From Tetraselmis striata (lineage: Eukaryota; Chlorophyta; Chlorodendrophyceae; Chlorodendrales; Chlorodendraceae): a stretch of DNA of 64,000 bases. The position numbers and the translations under genes were made by a program. The notes under the pieces are model-generated. The model did no database searches. It worked only from the letters and a program-made list of their open reading frames with translations, and was not told where the DNA came from. This document shows positions 12,901-26,832 of this stretch, in pieces; the first letter of the stretch is position 1, and each line of letters starts with the position of its first letter. The DNA is taken from positions 1 through 64,000 of the forward strand of contig VCJN01001361.1 of the NCBI GenBank assembly GCA_006384855.1. The letters run 5' to 3'.

Positions 12901-15900
12901 TAGGTGCCGATGAGCTCGAGGTAGCTCGTGGGCGTGGTGTAGTAGCGGCGCTGCAGCTCCTCGTGGAACTTGGCGGCCATGCCGCGCACGTCCTCCTGGA
13001 ACATCATGCACATGTCCTCCACGCTCTGCCGGCTCTCCTCCGTGTCAAACTCGACGTCGCGCAGGAACTGGCTGGCCACGCTCTTCAGCGCGTCCTTGGG
13101 CCACTCGCTGAACCAGTCGATGGTGCAGCAGTTGACGAGCGAGGGGAACTTGCGCAGCCGGCTGCGGAAGGCGTCGCCCACGGGGCTCATGCAGATCACC
13201 ATGTGCAGGTTGCTCTGGCACTGCTCCACAAAGTAGGCGTACAGCTCGCTGGGCGACAGCCCGCGGCCGGCCCTCTTCGCCTTGGCGGTCACCTGCTCGA
13301 TGATGGCGAAGAGCTCGTCCTTAGGGAACAGGTTGGGCACCTCGCCGGTGTTCAGGATGTTGTTGATGTCCTCCAGGAAGGACTCCTCCTTGATCTGCGT
13401 GTCGGAGAAGATGAACACCGTGTTCACGCCCTCCGCGCCCGCCTTGCGCAGCACGTTCTTCAGGTCGTCGCGCCACTCGTTGGAGGTGTAGTTCTTGGAG
13501 ATCTCGATGGAGAAGGACTCAAAGTCGGCCATGAAGGTCGCGATGCGCGTGAGGCTCTGCCGCCCGCTGCCACCCACGCCCACCAGGAGGCAGTTGCCGT
13601 ACGGCTGCTTGATGACGCGGCTGATGCGGCAGATGTGCTCCGCCGCGTAGAGGAACAGCACCAAGTCCATGCGGTTCTTACTCTGCGAGTTGTAGTCCAC
13701 GAGGTACTCCTCGATCGTGGCCAGCAGCTTCCGCTGGTCCGCCACCTCCTCATACTTCTGCGCGTCGGGGTCCGTCGCCTGGAAGTCCGCAAAGAGCACC
13801 TTGCGCAGGTTGGTGATGGGCACGGTGCCGCTGCCGTCGCCGTAGTCCTCAAACACCTTGTCAAACTTGAGGCCCATGCTGGTGTCCACCATCTGCTTCA
13901 GGTAGCCGCAGAACCACATGCGGTCCTCGTCGTTGATGAGGCGGTCGTGGAAGACGCGCAGCGTCTCGTGCGCCCAGAGGCGCACCAGCTGCTTGGGGTC
14001 CTGCGCACGCAGGAGGCGGCCACCGTTGCCATGTCAATGCGGTGAGGGCGGGGGGCCACAGGCACATGGCAAGCCAGCCAAACCACAAATCATGGGCGGT
14101 CCAACAAGGGCCGCTGTGGACACCGGACTAAGCATTATCTCCGGAAACATGAGCCCCGTATGAAAGGAGCAAAGCCACCCGGTCACCGATATGACAGCGC
14201 CTCCCTGGGCCATTTGGTCAAAAATCTGGCTGACTACTATCGTCCCGTTTGAGCTTACATCATTGAGGCTGTCAAAGTCGGATGCGTACAAGCCTCACAG
14301 TTCAACTACACTACCTCGAAGCCCTGGCCTTCAGAGGGCCGGGCGCTACGCACTATTAAATTAGCGGACTATGTGCGGGTTCGTGCCTCCGGGCCGTAAG
14401 ACAGCTGGCCCAAAGACCAAGCGGGAACAGAGTTGTGAGAAATGTCATATTTCAAATTTCGTTCAAGCAACCATCAACCATCGACCAGGCAAAGTAAGAC
14501 TGACATGCATGAATCATGAATGGGCGTTGCATGTGGTGCAGTACCGTGTTGATTAGTTTAATTGTCACTCTTTGGGAAGGAGCGGGGGGGGGGGGGGGGG
14601 GGCATACCGTCAGCTGCACGCCCAGCATCTGGATGCCCTGGAACACCTTGCTGATGTCGCGCATGTTGTAGGTGTAGTGGCTCTTGGCAGGCGTGGGCAG
14701 CAGCTGCTCCCGGATGGTGTTGTAGATCTGGATGGTCGCCCTCACCAGCGCGTTCCCCTGCAGATCCCGACACGAAACCACCCGTCAGCGAGCCCGGCTG
14801 ACCCCGATCTCCTGCCTACAGTCAAATATTCCTAGCCATCTTTGTGTTGAAATGTGGTTTAAGCGCCCCTGGTGGTCAGGACACTGAAGCGGCCCTGCGC
14901 TTCGCCCACCTTGGCTCGGATGTCGTCGGCGGCCTTGGAGCGGCGGAACCACCAGTCGCTGATGGCGAGGTAGATGCGCGAGTACGAGTCGTCGTCAAAC
15001 TCGGTGAAGAAGACGAGGTTGAAGTGGCGCAGCAGGCGCGGCGTGACCGGGTTGCGGCCGCCGCCGGGCGGGCCCATTGCGCACACAAACTGGATGTCCA
15101 CCAGGTTGCGGAAGGTGAGGTCGGAGCGGTCGTACCAGCCGCCGTGGTCCATGAACTGGCGCAGCAGCTCGATGGGCGGCTGCGCGCCGTACACCTCTAC
15201 GGCCGGCATGTTGAGGTCGTCCACGAAGATGACGCTCTTCTGCCCCATGGGAGGCCCAAACACGCCCTTGCGCCGCTTGTCCAGCTTGTTGTCGATGATG
15301 TCCTGCGGGCGCGGGCGGTGGTTGTGAGATCAGGGGACGCGGGTGCCAGGCAGACACGTCCAGTATGTGCTACAAGCACGAGTACGAGTAGAAAACCCGT
15401 GTAGGCAATCGCACAGATATCAGGTTTTTAGGTATCAGGGTTTAGAGTTATTTGTCGGTCAAGCCAGGGTCAAGGAGGGTGAGCAGGCAGCCCGTTCGCA
15501 TCTCACATTAGCAAGAGGGAGAGCCCACCCTCTTGCTATTACAGCACGAGTGCCGAATATCAGCGGGCGCGCACCTGGATCATGTTGGCGTTGGTCTGCG
15601 CGCTGAACGCGGTCTGAATGCTGCTCCACTCCGACTTGTCGAGGCTCTCCAGCACCTGCTTCACGTACACCGTCTTCCCGGTGCCGGTGGGGCCGCTGTA
15701 GAGCGCGTGGAAGCCGTGCTTGATGAGCGTGGTCAGCAGGTGCGAGTAGCGCACAGTGTCCACCGTCTGCACCACGATGCTGTTGTACGCCAGGCTCTCG
15801 TCCACCGGGCGCACCTGTCAGGCGCGCCAGGTCAGCTCAGCCCAGTAAGGAACTCAAGAGATAACGCGGCGTGCTCCGAAACCATGTTTTCCACGCCCTT

Positions 15901-18900
15901 ACTTGGACTCCATCCGCCCACTGCGCTCCTAAATAACTAACAACGCCCCGAAACCATATGGTATAATTTGGTCAACATGTCGGTAAGTGACTACACACCC
16001 TCCTGTCGAATGACCACAACTGCTCCGAAACTATATTTCACAACTGCATCTAGAGGAATCCACTGGTCTTTAGACTGGCCACAAATGATCCAACACTATA
16101 TTGGTCATGGTGTGGCCCACACGAACAGATGCTCCTGCAAAATAAGAGGATATAGCCCAGGCATCATCCCTCCCTACACAACGAAGCGCTGATTCGAAGT
16201 CGCAAGTGCTCCGAAACCTATTGCATTATTTGGTCATGGCGGCAAGTAAGATAAAGACCCGCCCGTCAAATAACCCCCCTTTGCACTCTGTTATCACCCC
16301 TCCCAACAGGGTGGCAGTGCTGCTCAAACACCACAGATGCTCCGAAACCATATCTCACGACCGCTTTCGGACTCCATCCGATGTTCCCCAAAATGACCAC
16401 AAATGCTCCAAAGCCATATTCGCCATAGGTGCATACCCTCCTGCCAAATAAGTTGATATGGCCCAGGCATCATCCCTCCTTACACAACGAAACGCTGATT
16501 CGAAGTCGCAAGTGCTCCGAACCCTATTGCATGATTTAGTCATGGCGGCAAGTGAACACACACCCGCCTGTCAAATAAAAGCTGCCTGCGCTCTGATATC
16601 ATCCCTCCCAACAGGGTGGCAGTGCTGCTCAAACACCAAAAACACTCCGAAATCATATCCCTCCTGCCAAGCAAGCTGATATTTGGGTTTTAGGGATACA
16701 ACAAAAAGCTCATTTGAAGTCGAAAGTGCTCGGGAGCCCCCCGTATGGAGCACACAAGACGGGAGACGAGGAACGTGCCCGATCCAGGCGCACACAAACA
16801 TGCACATGGATGGTACCGGTATGGCGAGCACAGCTGGGCAGAGACAGGAGAAAATTTGAGATGGCCTGGGTCCTTAGCGAGCCTCACCTCCACGGTGTCC
16901 ATCCATGCGCGCCAGCTTAGCTTGGCGGTGTCCCACAGGAAGTCGTACACGCTGCCTTCCTTGGGCAGCGGCGCCTCGCGCTTCAGGCCAGGCTCCTCAA
17001 TGACCAGCCCGGGACCGAGGTCAAAGTCCGTGCGGTCCTCCGATTTGTCCACCTCGCCGGAGATCAGCTTGCGCACAAAGGTGGAGAACTTGGTGCGGCC
17101 CTCCGTCTCGGTTGAAGCGCCCACGCTCCAGATGAGCGCAAAGAGGAACATGCCCTCCACCGCCTTGGCCTCCTCCTTGCCCCCCTTGCCGCCGCCCTTG
17201 CCGCCGCCCTTGCCCGTCTTCTCGCCCTCCGGCGGCGGCTGGAAGCTGTCCGCCTGGCAGACAAACAGGTTCATCAGGCTGACGACCAGGTTGATGTCGC
17301 TCGTGGGCACCAGCTCGCGGCAGTTCTTGCGCAGGAAGCGTAGGCAGGGGTCCAGCAGCCAGTCGAACAAACTCTGCGGAGCCGGCGCAACAGGCAAACA
17401 TATCCGCGCCGTCAGCCCCCGCGCAGCCAAGCATCAACCGACCGCATCTCTTCTGCCCGGCCGGTGCCGCATGCCTGCCCTCTGCTCGTTTCGTGAGATG
17501 TTTGGTCAACCTCATCAAGCTAAAGAGTTTCAGAACTACCAATGACAAGCTGGAGGAAGAACAGGATACGTGATAATCTTCCGCAGCTCATAAACAGTTG
17601 CAGACAAACTGTTTCGCTTGAATGCTTTCAGCAGTTGAAACAATGTACCGCAGCTGCTGCGCAATGTCACGGGCTTGTCAACTTGGGGAAGGATTGGCCT
17701 GAGCGGCGTCGGCGGCGACAGTGCCAGCTGGAGCCGCACCTGCAGGCGGGGCTTGTGCTCCTCCAGCGCGGGCGGCAGCGTGGCCATCCAGCTCGTCTGC
17801 AGCGGGCGCCAGCCGACCTGGCTGGGCTCCACGTACACCATGCCGCAGCGGCTGACCGTCGCCGGCGACGCCACCAGCAGGTCCTGCACCTCGAAGATCA
17901 TGTTCATTGAGTTGCTCATCTGGATGATCTCGCCGCTGTTCAGGCACAGCTTCTTGTTGTCGTCCAGCACGGTGTTCATGTTCTCTGCGCCGTCAAGCAC
18001 ACCGACTCAGCGACACCGGCATCGGCGCCAGCAACACACACTGTATAGTTTGTTTGGCGTGTGTATATAAATCTAAATCTAAATATACATACTATATAAA
18101 TGTACATGTGTAGCTATACATATACATGTAAACGTAAACATAAATATCAATATCAATATCAATGTCATCATAAATAGACATAAACATAAACAAAAAATGT
18201 ATATAACTACATATTGGATTGTACTGTTGCGAACGTTATTGTTATTCAATGATGATTGTATTGTATTCTGCCAGGTACCGTGGTCGCTAGCCGCCACTGT
18301 AGTCGGTGCGGTTGGCGACCTCGCGTCATCGGGGGGGGGGGGGGGGGGCAGGGGCAGGGGCAGCAGGCAAGGCAGAGGAGCGGGGCGGGGCACACCAATC
18401 CAGATGGCGTCCACGGGGCCGTCAAACATGATCCACGACCGGTCGCCGCTGGTGTCCACGCTGGCGTCGCGGAACAGCTTGGCGAGCACGCCGTCCTGCC
18501 ACTCGTGGCTGACGGGGTCGAAGTTGCCGTAGAGCTGGCCCATGTAAATGGACTTGGGGTTCATGCAGCTGATCTGCACCTTGTGCTCGTCGTGCCCCCC
18601 CTCCTGCTCCAGGCCGCCCAGGCTCGTGGCCAGGGCCTTGTAGATGCTGGTCTTGCTGCCGTACGAGTAGCCGACGATCATGAGGCCGTGGCGCACGAGG
18701 ATCATCTCGTACAGCTGGTGCGCCTTCTCCAGGAATATCGGCGTCGCCTGCACGTTGGCGTCCGCCGCCGCCTTGACCAGCTGCGCGTCCAGCGACGTGT
18801 AGTCCGTCTCCGGCAGGGCGATGCCAGGGAACAGGTCCGACAGGATGCCCTCAAACAGCGGGACGTCGGGCGCCAGGAACTTAGGCGCGTTGACGTCCTT

Positions 18901-21900
18901 GATGGAGCGCAGCATCAGCACGTCCTCCGTCAGCTCGCCGCTCTTCTGCTTGTTGGCCGCCGCGGCGCGGAGCACGCTGATGACGGCGCGCATGCCGTAG
19001 TCGTAGTGGCTCTGGCTGCTCAGCTGCTCCGAGCACAGCTTGTACGTGGCCACCAGCTTGCGCGCGAGGTCGCGCGCCTCGAGGTAGCCGCTGCTGTACA
19101 GCATGATCTCGCTGATCAGCGCGTAGTCGGGCACCATCATCGCCACGCTGCGGAACAGCGCCTTGAGGTTGTCCGGCAGCTCGCTGCGCCCCGCGTAGCC
19201 GGGGTTCATGGTGATGAACACGCAAAAGGTCGGCCGCAGGCTCAGCATGGTGCCCTCAAACTCAAACACCTGTGGGATTGCCCCCCCGGGGGGGAAGGGG
19301 GGGTGAGTTAGCAACCGGAGGCCGCATGATGGGTGTCCTGAGGTCAGAAACAGGTAATCATGGTGGGGGGGTTCGTTTCTCGCTTCACAGCAGCTATCTA
19401 CTAGACACAGTGGGTACAAGACGGGACAAAACTGTAAGGAGCGACAAGCATCCCTCGGGAGAAACCGTCGCATGTGCATTAAAACGCTGGATGTGGCATG
19501 AACAGTAACAGCATGAAGCGGTAAGGGGATCCTCTCTTCGTACTCGATGATTTTGCTTAATCTTTTTATTGCTATATTGGGAGCGAAGGGGCTTTGTTGG
19601 CCCTTGCTGGCCGCACCTTGAGGTTCTGCGCCTTGGCGCGCTGCATGGTGAGGATCTGCTGCGCGATGACGGACAGCACCTCCAGGTCGATGCGGTTGAA
19701 CTCATCGAAGCAGGCCCAGGCGCCGCTGGAGGCAAGCCCCTTGAAGAACTTGCCCATGGCGAGGTAGTCCAGGCCGTCGGAGCAGTTGAAGACGACGCAC
19801 TGCATGGCGATCGCCTTGGCCAGGTCCTGCGCGGCGGCACGCACGGCCTCTGTCAGCACCGCAGTGCTGCTTCATGCCCGGCGGAGAATCAACGCACTAC
19901 TGCCCGTGACCACGCTTCGGGCTCGCCGTATTGATAATGGTTTGTGGTTGTACTGACCCTGGCAGAATGCAGCACTACAGCACGGAGGGTCCGAGTCGAT
20001 CATCCTACCAGGGGTAAGTCATATATGTCTGTATATATGTATGTGTGTATGTGATGTTAATATATTATCATGTATATACTATATATGTATGTCATATGAT
20101 AATATAATAATATGGATTTTAAGATTAGTATTTATTTGTATGTATTGTTTACATGTTTATATATTTAATGGTGTGCACAGTACACCGAAATAATGTCGTA
20201 ACATATTACATAGTAGCACAAATATGCAGAGCACCATTGCAATAACAGCAGCATTGTCTATGTGAATATGGCGGACCAGTGTTTTTGCGACCCAGGTACC
20301 CAATTCAATGTCACGGATGGGCACACCTTGGTGGTCTCCGTCTTGCCGGTGCCGGCGGGCCCCTCGGGGGCGCCGCCGAGGCTGAGGTGCAGCGCGCCCA
20401 TGAGCGTGCGGTAGCAGCGGTCCGTGAGCGGCGTGATGACCAGGCGGCTGCCGTTGCCGAGGTACTCGTAGCCGTAGCCGATGCTGGCGTTGATCATGCG
20501 CACGATCACCTCGCCGTCCTCCCAGCTGTACCGCAGCTGGCTCATCCACTCAAAGTCGGTGGGGGTGGAGATGCCTGAGTTCGCCAGCTCGGTGGCCACG
20601 TCGCGCGCGTGCACGTCGATCACGATGAGCGCGGAGAGCGTCTTGCGCTCCAGCTTGGTCAGCTTGCCGCGCACCTGGCGTGCAGGGCCGCGTCCCAGAC
20701 TTAGCAGCAGGGGAGGCATTGCGGGGCTCTGCGCTCAACAGCAACCGCCAATCACCCAAGCAAGACAGGGGGGCGGGGTAATGTGGCGTCTTCATTGCCC
20801 CGCGGTGTGCTGGGCTGAAGACCCGTGACATTGGGTTTGCGGGTCCAAAAATGACGAGCTGCCTGGCAACGTCGAGCCGGGATACCGTGCCTTATCCGTT
20901 GGCGTGTTATTATAGACTTGCTGATAAAAATACGCAGTCCTCCGTGTCTTCGCAAGTGGGAAGGGGGGGGGAGGGGGGCAGTAGCACACCGCGGACACAA
21001 AGCGCGGCCACGGCATGGCACGTACCTTCTCCACCACCTTCATCAGCTCCTCCGTGCACTGCGAGGCGTAGTCCCCGAGCGTCCCCGCCTGGATGGCGTC
21101 GCCCACCTCGGCCGTCCAGTACATGCTCCCGATGCAGATGACCACCTGGCCCGGCCACTGGAGCAGCCACTTGGTGCGCTCCGCCGTGCGTACGCGTCAA
21201 ACGCCATCTTAAGCACGTGCTTCAAACTGTCGCGCATCGCGTTCTCGCAGTCGATGAGCCAGCGCTCGACGTTGCCACCCGCGTTCTTGGGGTTGAAGGG
21301 CTTGGTGAAGCCGACACTCTCATTCTCCTCGCTCACCATCGCCGTCACCTCCATGTCCGCCTCGAACTTGAGGCTGTTGATGCCCTCGAAGATCTTGCGC
21401 AGGAAGGGCTGCACGCGCAGCGGGTCCTTTGTCTCGCTCAGGATCTCCAGCAGCTCGTCGTTGGAGAGGAAGTAGAAGCGCGGGAAGGCGAGGCGCTTGG
21501 TCTCCAGGTACTCGTTCAGCCCCTTCTGCACCTCGTCCAGCAGCTTGTTGGCCTCCGTCAGGTTCTTCAGCAGCTCCTTCGTCGCTGCACACAGTCATCA
21601 CCTCCGAGTTTTTCGTGAGGTAGTCCATGGTGCGGCGCCACGTGGTGTCCACGCTCTTGAACTTGCGCCCCTCGTTGGGCATCTGCTGCATGATGTCCGG
21701 GCTGCCAAAGATGGGCTCCAGGTACAGCCAGCCGCTCTGGCACTTGAGCCACTGGTCGATGATGTCCTGCGTCAGGGAGAGCTTCGACTCGAACAGCTTC
21801 ACGCGGTCCTCAAACGGCCCGATGTAGGGCGAAGCGCGCATGGATTGCGTCTTCGGGGGACCCGGCCGGAGGGGTGGGGGGATTGCGGGGGGGGGGGGGG

Positions 21901-24900
21901 GGGGGGGGCTTCAGACCAAACGTGGACTGCATTCATCCATAGGCCACAATAATTACTCTACAGAGGTCAGCCTGATCACGCCTTGGGTTTGCTGTGTAGC
22001 CAAAGCGTGACTATGGGTAAATTATAGCCTACACTATATATACCCATTATATAGTATATATAAACTATCTACAGTATCTCTTACATTTTATTGTAATCAA
22101 GCAGTGTACATAAGTGATCCCATGATCCTTAGTACCACGTCCAATCAGTATACTATGATGGAATAAGTTCAGAAATAATAATAATAGCAGAAGAGAATAG
22201 CGGAATATAATATGATATAATATTACAATTTCTTGCCATCTACTCGCTAGTATATAGTTTATGACCCCATTTCTCTCGCCAAGAGTGATTATGTGGACCG
22301 GCGCATCCAATCAACTCAATCAACTCAAACAAAGTCAAAGTGTACCCCGGGGGGGGGGGGGGGGGGGGGGGGGGGAGCTACGCGCTCGCACCTTGACAAT
22401 CTGGTCGTCCAGGAGCATCTGGATGTCGTCCAGGCCGCGCAGGATGGAGGAGCCGGTCTCGCGCCACGCCATCGTGGCAAACTCCACGCCCACCCAGTCG
22501 CCCTGCATCTTGTCCAGCGCGCGCTCCAGGCTGTACTCCTTGCTCGCGTACTCGCTCACCTCCACCACGGCCTCCAGGTGCTTGGGCAGCTCGAGCTGCA
22601 GCGCGCGGTTCACGCTGAAGCCTGCGTCCGCGCGCACCGGGAAGCCGACGCGCTCCGTGATCTGCGCCCAGTGCCGGTCGCGCAGGCCGGGGTTGCGCAG
22701 CGCGGTGATCAGCGGGATGTGGACCTGCCGGGGGTGGGGGGGGGGGGGGGGGGGGGGCACAACTGTCAGCTTGGATGCACACAATGGCGGCTGTCGTTGC
22801 ATGCCTCGACCACGCTTTGGGTTGGCGGCATATCACTGCTATTCGACCCCCTCCCTCCCTGGCGCGAAAGGAAATACTACAAATTCAATTATAAATCAAG
22901 TCAAGTATTATTTGTGAAGTGATATGTATAAGGATGCAGACCATACAGTGCATTGATGTCACTGCTCAATGTTGCAAAGCAATCATTATTTTTGGGACCC
23001 TCGAAGCCGCACGAGATGGTGCTGTAATCACCAGGCGCCGATGTCAGCCGCGGAGGGGGTACCCGCGGGGGGGGGGGGGGGGGGGGGGGGGGATGCTCCT
23101 ACCTGAAAGTCCTCCAGCCGGGTGCGCATTTTCTGCACCACGTCCAGCGCCGGGCCCTCAATCGCCTTGGCCATCTTGGCCGTGCCGCGGTGCCACTTGT
23201 CGCAGTCGTTTGCAAGCGCCTCGGCGTCGATCTCGGTGAAGGGCCCGTCCATCCACTCGGGCAGCATGCGCGTGAACTCCCCACAGATCTGCGGCAACGG
23301 GGGATCGGGCCGCGGGGTTGGGAGAAGGCGGGCCATGAGAATCTCGTGCCCAATTCTGGCCACTGCCGCACAATTTGGTCCTATGGCACGGTGCGTGCTG
23401 CAACCAGGTTGCGTTTGCTGAGGAAAAAGGGGGGGGGGGGGGGGGCGGAGGGGGCTTGCCTTCCACAGGTTGGCGTACGGCTCAAAGACCTTCCGGATGG
23501 CATCGACCTGGTCGTACTCGGTGCGCGGCAGCTGGAAGATCTCCTCGCGGTTGTTGTACAGCTCCGCGAGCTCCTCGTACTTGTGCAGGCGGTCCTCGAT
23601 GTCCTGCACGATCGCGAGGCGCTCGTCCACCGCCTCCATCTCGCCCAACTCCACAAACTGGTCCACCTCCGTGTGCAGCATGTCCATGTCCTCCAGCAGC
23701 GTCGACTGGTTGAGCTTCAGCTCCTCCAGGTACTCCTTGTGGCTGCGCGCCAGCTGCCGCCGCGTCTCCTCCATCGTCGCACTGATGGTCGACGGCCAGT
23801 TGCGCATGTTCCAGTACAGCTCGAACGCCTCGTCCGGCTGGTGGAAGCCGCTGCTGTCCAGCGCGGTGTACTCATGCACGCTCTCCTCAATCTCCTCATT
23901 GAGCTCCTCCAGGTCCGCCGCCGCCGCCTGGGGATGCAGCACGCACGCAGAATCCGCACATGCACAGGGGCGGCGGTTCTAATATCCAGTATACACACAC
24001 ACCACAACCAATACCAAGTATACATAGCAGCACACAATAAACGGCCGAATCTATTACCGTCATGCGAGTTGTTATCTCCTATATGGATATAGCGCATTTT
24101 TTTGCCTTACATTTGCATGAATCAACAAAACGATCCAGAACCCAAAATTATATAATAGAGTCAATTCGGAAATAGTGAGAAACTTGCAGCTATATACTCA
24201 ATTTAGACATGCTGAACATCAGAATGCATTCACCAAGAGCAATATAAAGACCGAAAACGAGGTGATGGTGTTGTTGTTGTTGGTGGGGGTGGGGGTGGGG
24301 GTGGTGAGCCGCACATCCATGAAGGTCTCGAGTGCGTTCATGGCCTCCGTGGTGGTTGGCTGCTCCAGCAGCCTGTCCTGGATGGCCTGGAAGCGCGCGC
24401 ACACGTTCGCGTTCTTCTCCTGCCACGCCCCGCAGATGAGCGCCTGCACGGAGCGCCGCATGCGCTCCGCCTTGTGCGCCAGCGTGCTGCGCGCCTTGCT
24501 GCAGTCCACCTGCACCAGCCGGAAGTTGACCACGCGGTTGCTCTTGCCCCGCACCCGCTCCGCCAGCTCCGCCAGCCGCCCAATCTCCGCCTCCGTCTCC
24601 TCCAGGCTGTGCTCCGCCTCCTTCCACTGCGCCACGTACTCCGCCTCGTCCGCCTCCAGCAGCCAGCTGAACTCGGAGAAGCTCTCCAGCATCTCGCCTG
24701 GCCCCACCAGGTTGGACGACACGATGGCCTTGACTTGCGCCCGCCATGCCACCACGCGCGGCTCGTCCGGTTCCAGCGTGGCCAGACCCTCCATGTCGCC
24801 CATCTGGTTGATCTTGGTGGCGATATTCTCGATGCCTTGTGCCTGCGCAGGCAGCCACCGAGCGGCGGGCTGCGCTCAGGCTTTTGCTTATATAGTGGCA

Positions 24901-26801
24901 TATACAGCCCCAGGTCGCTGCTTGTCCGGGGGTGCTGGCACGCGGCGGCCAGGCCGCTCTCCTCAGATGCCCAAACTTCACAGTGTGCTCCGAAACCATG
25001 CACAGGAGACCCTCTGCCGCGAAGACACCAACACGGAGGACGGCTAGTGGTGCCCTACCGAGTAAGGGAAAATATATGCAAGGGGGGGGGGTTCCACACC
25101 TGGGTGAGGACATTGTCGAAGATGGCCAGCGTGCTCTCCCGAATCGTGTCCAGTGTGGGCTGCAGAAAGCACACACCCTCCTCCACCACCATCTTGACCG
25201 TGAACAGCGGCGGCGGCTCCGGGCAGTACATGTCCGCGCCCCAGCATGCGGCTGCGCCCTCCGCCCCTGCAGCCGGCCCGATCACGCACCCGTCAGCACC
25301 CGCAGCCAACAATCCCTGTCTGGGTAGTAGGGCCGGGCTAGGACTGGGGGCGTCACCATCGAGGGGGTAGCCGGCGCGCGCAGCCTCGCCGCCCTCCGCG
25401 ATCTCAAACTTCTCGATGAGCTCCTTGTAGCGCTCCAGCGAGTTGAGACACACCGTGCGCAGCTGGTCCCCCATCAGCAAGCTCACCATCTTGATGTAGC
25501 GCATCAGCATGAGGTGCGGGTTACCCTGCAGACACAGCAGCAGCCAATGCCTGGCTCAGTCACTCAGTCAAGCCGCCCAGCCCGCTCGCTCAGCAGCTGC
25601 CTCTCCCTAATCCAACCACATCATTGCGTACTGACACTGCGCCCCCCCTCAGCCTGCCCCTATTGCCCCCCCCCCCCCCCCCTCCCCCCAACACAGCCAA
25701 CCACCTAGATCTATTGGGAAAACCTGCAGCCGCTGAGCCATAATGTGACGTGAGGGTGGCGCGGCAGCCTGTGCCGGAAGGCGAGGGGGGTTGGGTGGGG
25801 GGCGCACCAGGTCCGGCTCGCCCTCCTGCGCGTCGGCGACCGCCTGGTAGAAGGCCTCCTGCTCTTCGGGATCGGTCTCCGAGGGCAACATTGGCTCCAC
25901 CAGCGTGTACACCTTGAACACCCAGTCGTTGCGCAGCATGTCGACCAGGTCGCTGATGTGGCCGTCCTGCACGTCCTCAAACTCCTCCAGCTGGCACGGC
26001 AGTTTCAGGCCATCCAGCTCCACGTCGACGAGCAGCAGCTCCCGGATGTCAAGGTCCGCCATGTACTCCTGCAGAGCCATCAGCATGTCGCCCTGCGCGC
26101 TGCACAGCGTGGCGGCGACGTCCTCGTACAGGTCCAGGAAGTTCTCCAAGCCAACGTCCACGGCCTCAGTCCAGCCCTCGCCGCTCACCACGAGCCGGCC
26201 AGAGCCGTCAGGAAAGTCCGCGAGGTCCACCACCGCGAGCTCTGGCGTCGGCGTGCGCTGCCCGATGGGCTGCACGTTCTGTGCCGCCAGCAGCCGGTTG
26301 AGCTCCGGCTTCTGGAACATCACGTCCACGATCGCCTGGCGCACAGCGATGCGGTAATCGTGCGACACCTCCCCCAGGACGTCCTCCACCACGTCGGGCC
26401 GCGCGTTGCTGGCCGCCCAGCCAGACAGGTACATGATGCGCTCACGGAAGTCGCCGTCCAGGATGTCGGGGCTTGTGAACGGCTGGTTGGCAATAAACTC
26501 CCAGTAGCGCGCCTCACGCTCCACCTGGCAGGCACCACGGAACCAAACAAGGAGGGGCAACGGGGAGGGCGATGAGGGAGGGGGGTGTCTCAGGGTTGCC
26601 TTCAAAACCCAGTTGATTCTGGAGAAGCGGCGGCCGAGCTGGTGCGGCGCGGCAGACACAGCTACGCCAAGAGTTGCTGGCACGTGGCCACCAAGGATAC
26701 ATTCCAAGTTGAGGGAAAGTAATTGCTGTGCCTTTGCCAGTCTAGTGGGCAATGGCTGCGGGGCTGCCTGGGAGTTTTGCTGGACCTTGGAAGAAGAGCG
26801 C

Positions 26802-26832
<31 letters not shown>

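Noticed and set aside
12408-14045. Plus-strand open frame of 545 codons
   Set aside because: It is the complement of the dynein AAA4 exon; the minus frame carries the conserved protein. High GC content makes long shadow frames.
18256-19311. Plus-strand open frame of 351 codons
   Set aside because: It is antisense to the dynein AAA1-AAA2 exon.
21584-21600. A 17-base micro-intron to explain the dynein frame shift
   Set aside because: Removing GTGATG...CAG does not restore the conserved frame, and no other intron here is close to that size.
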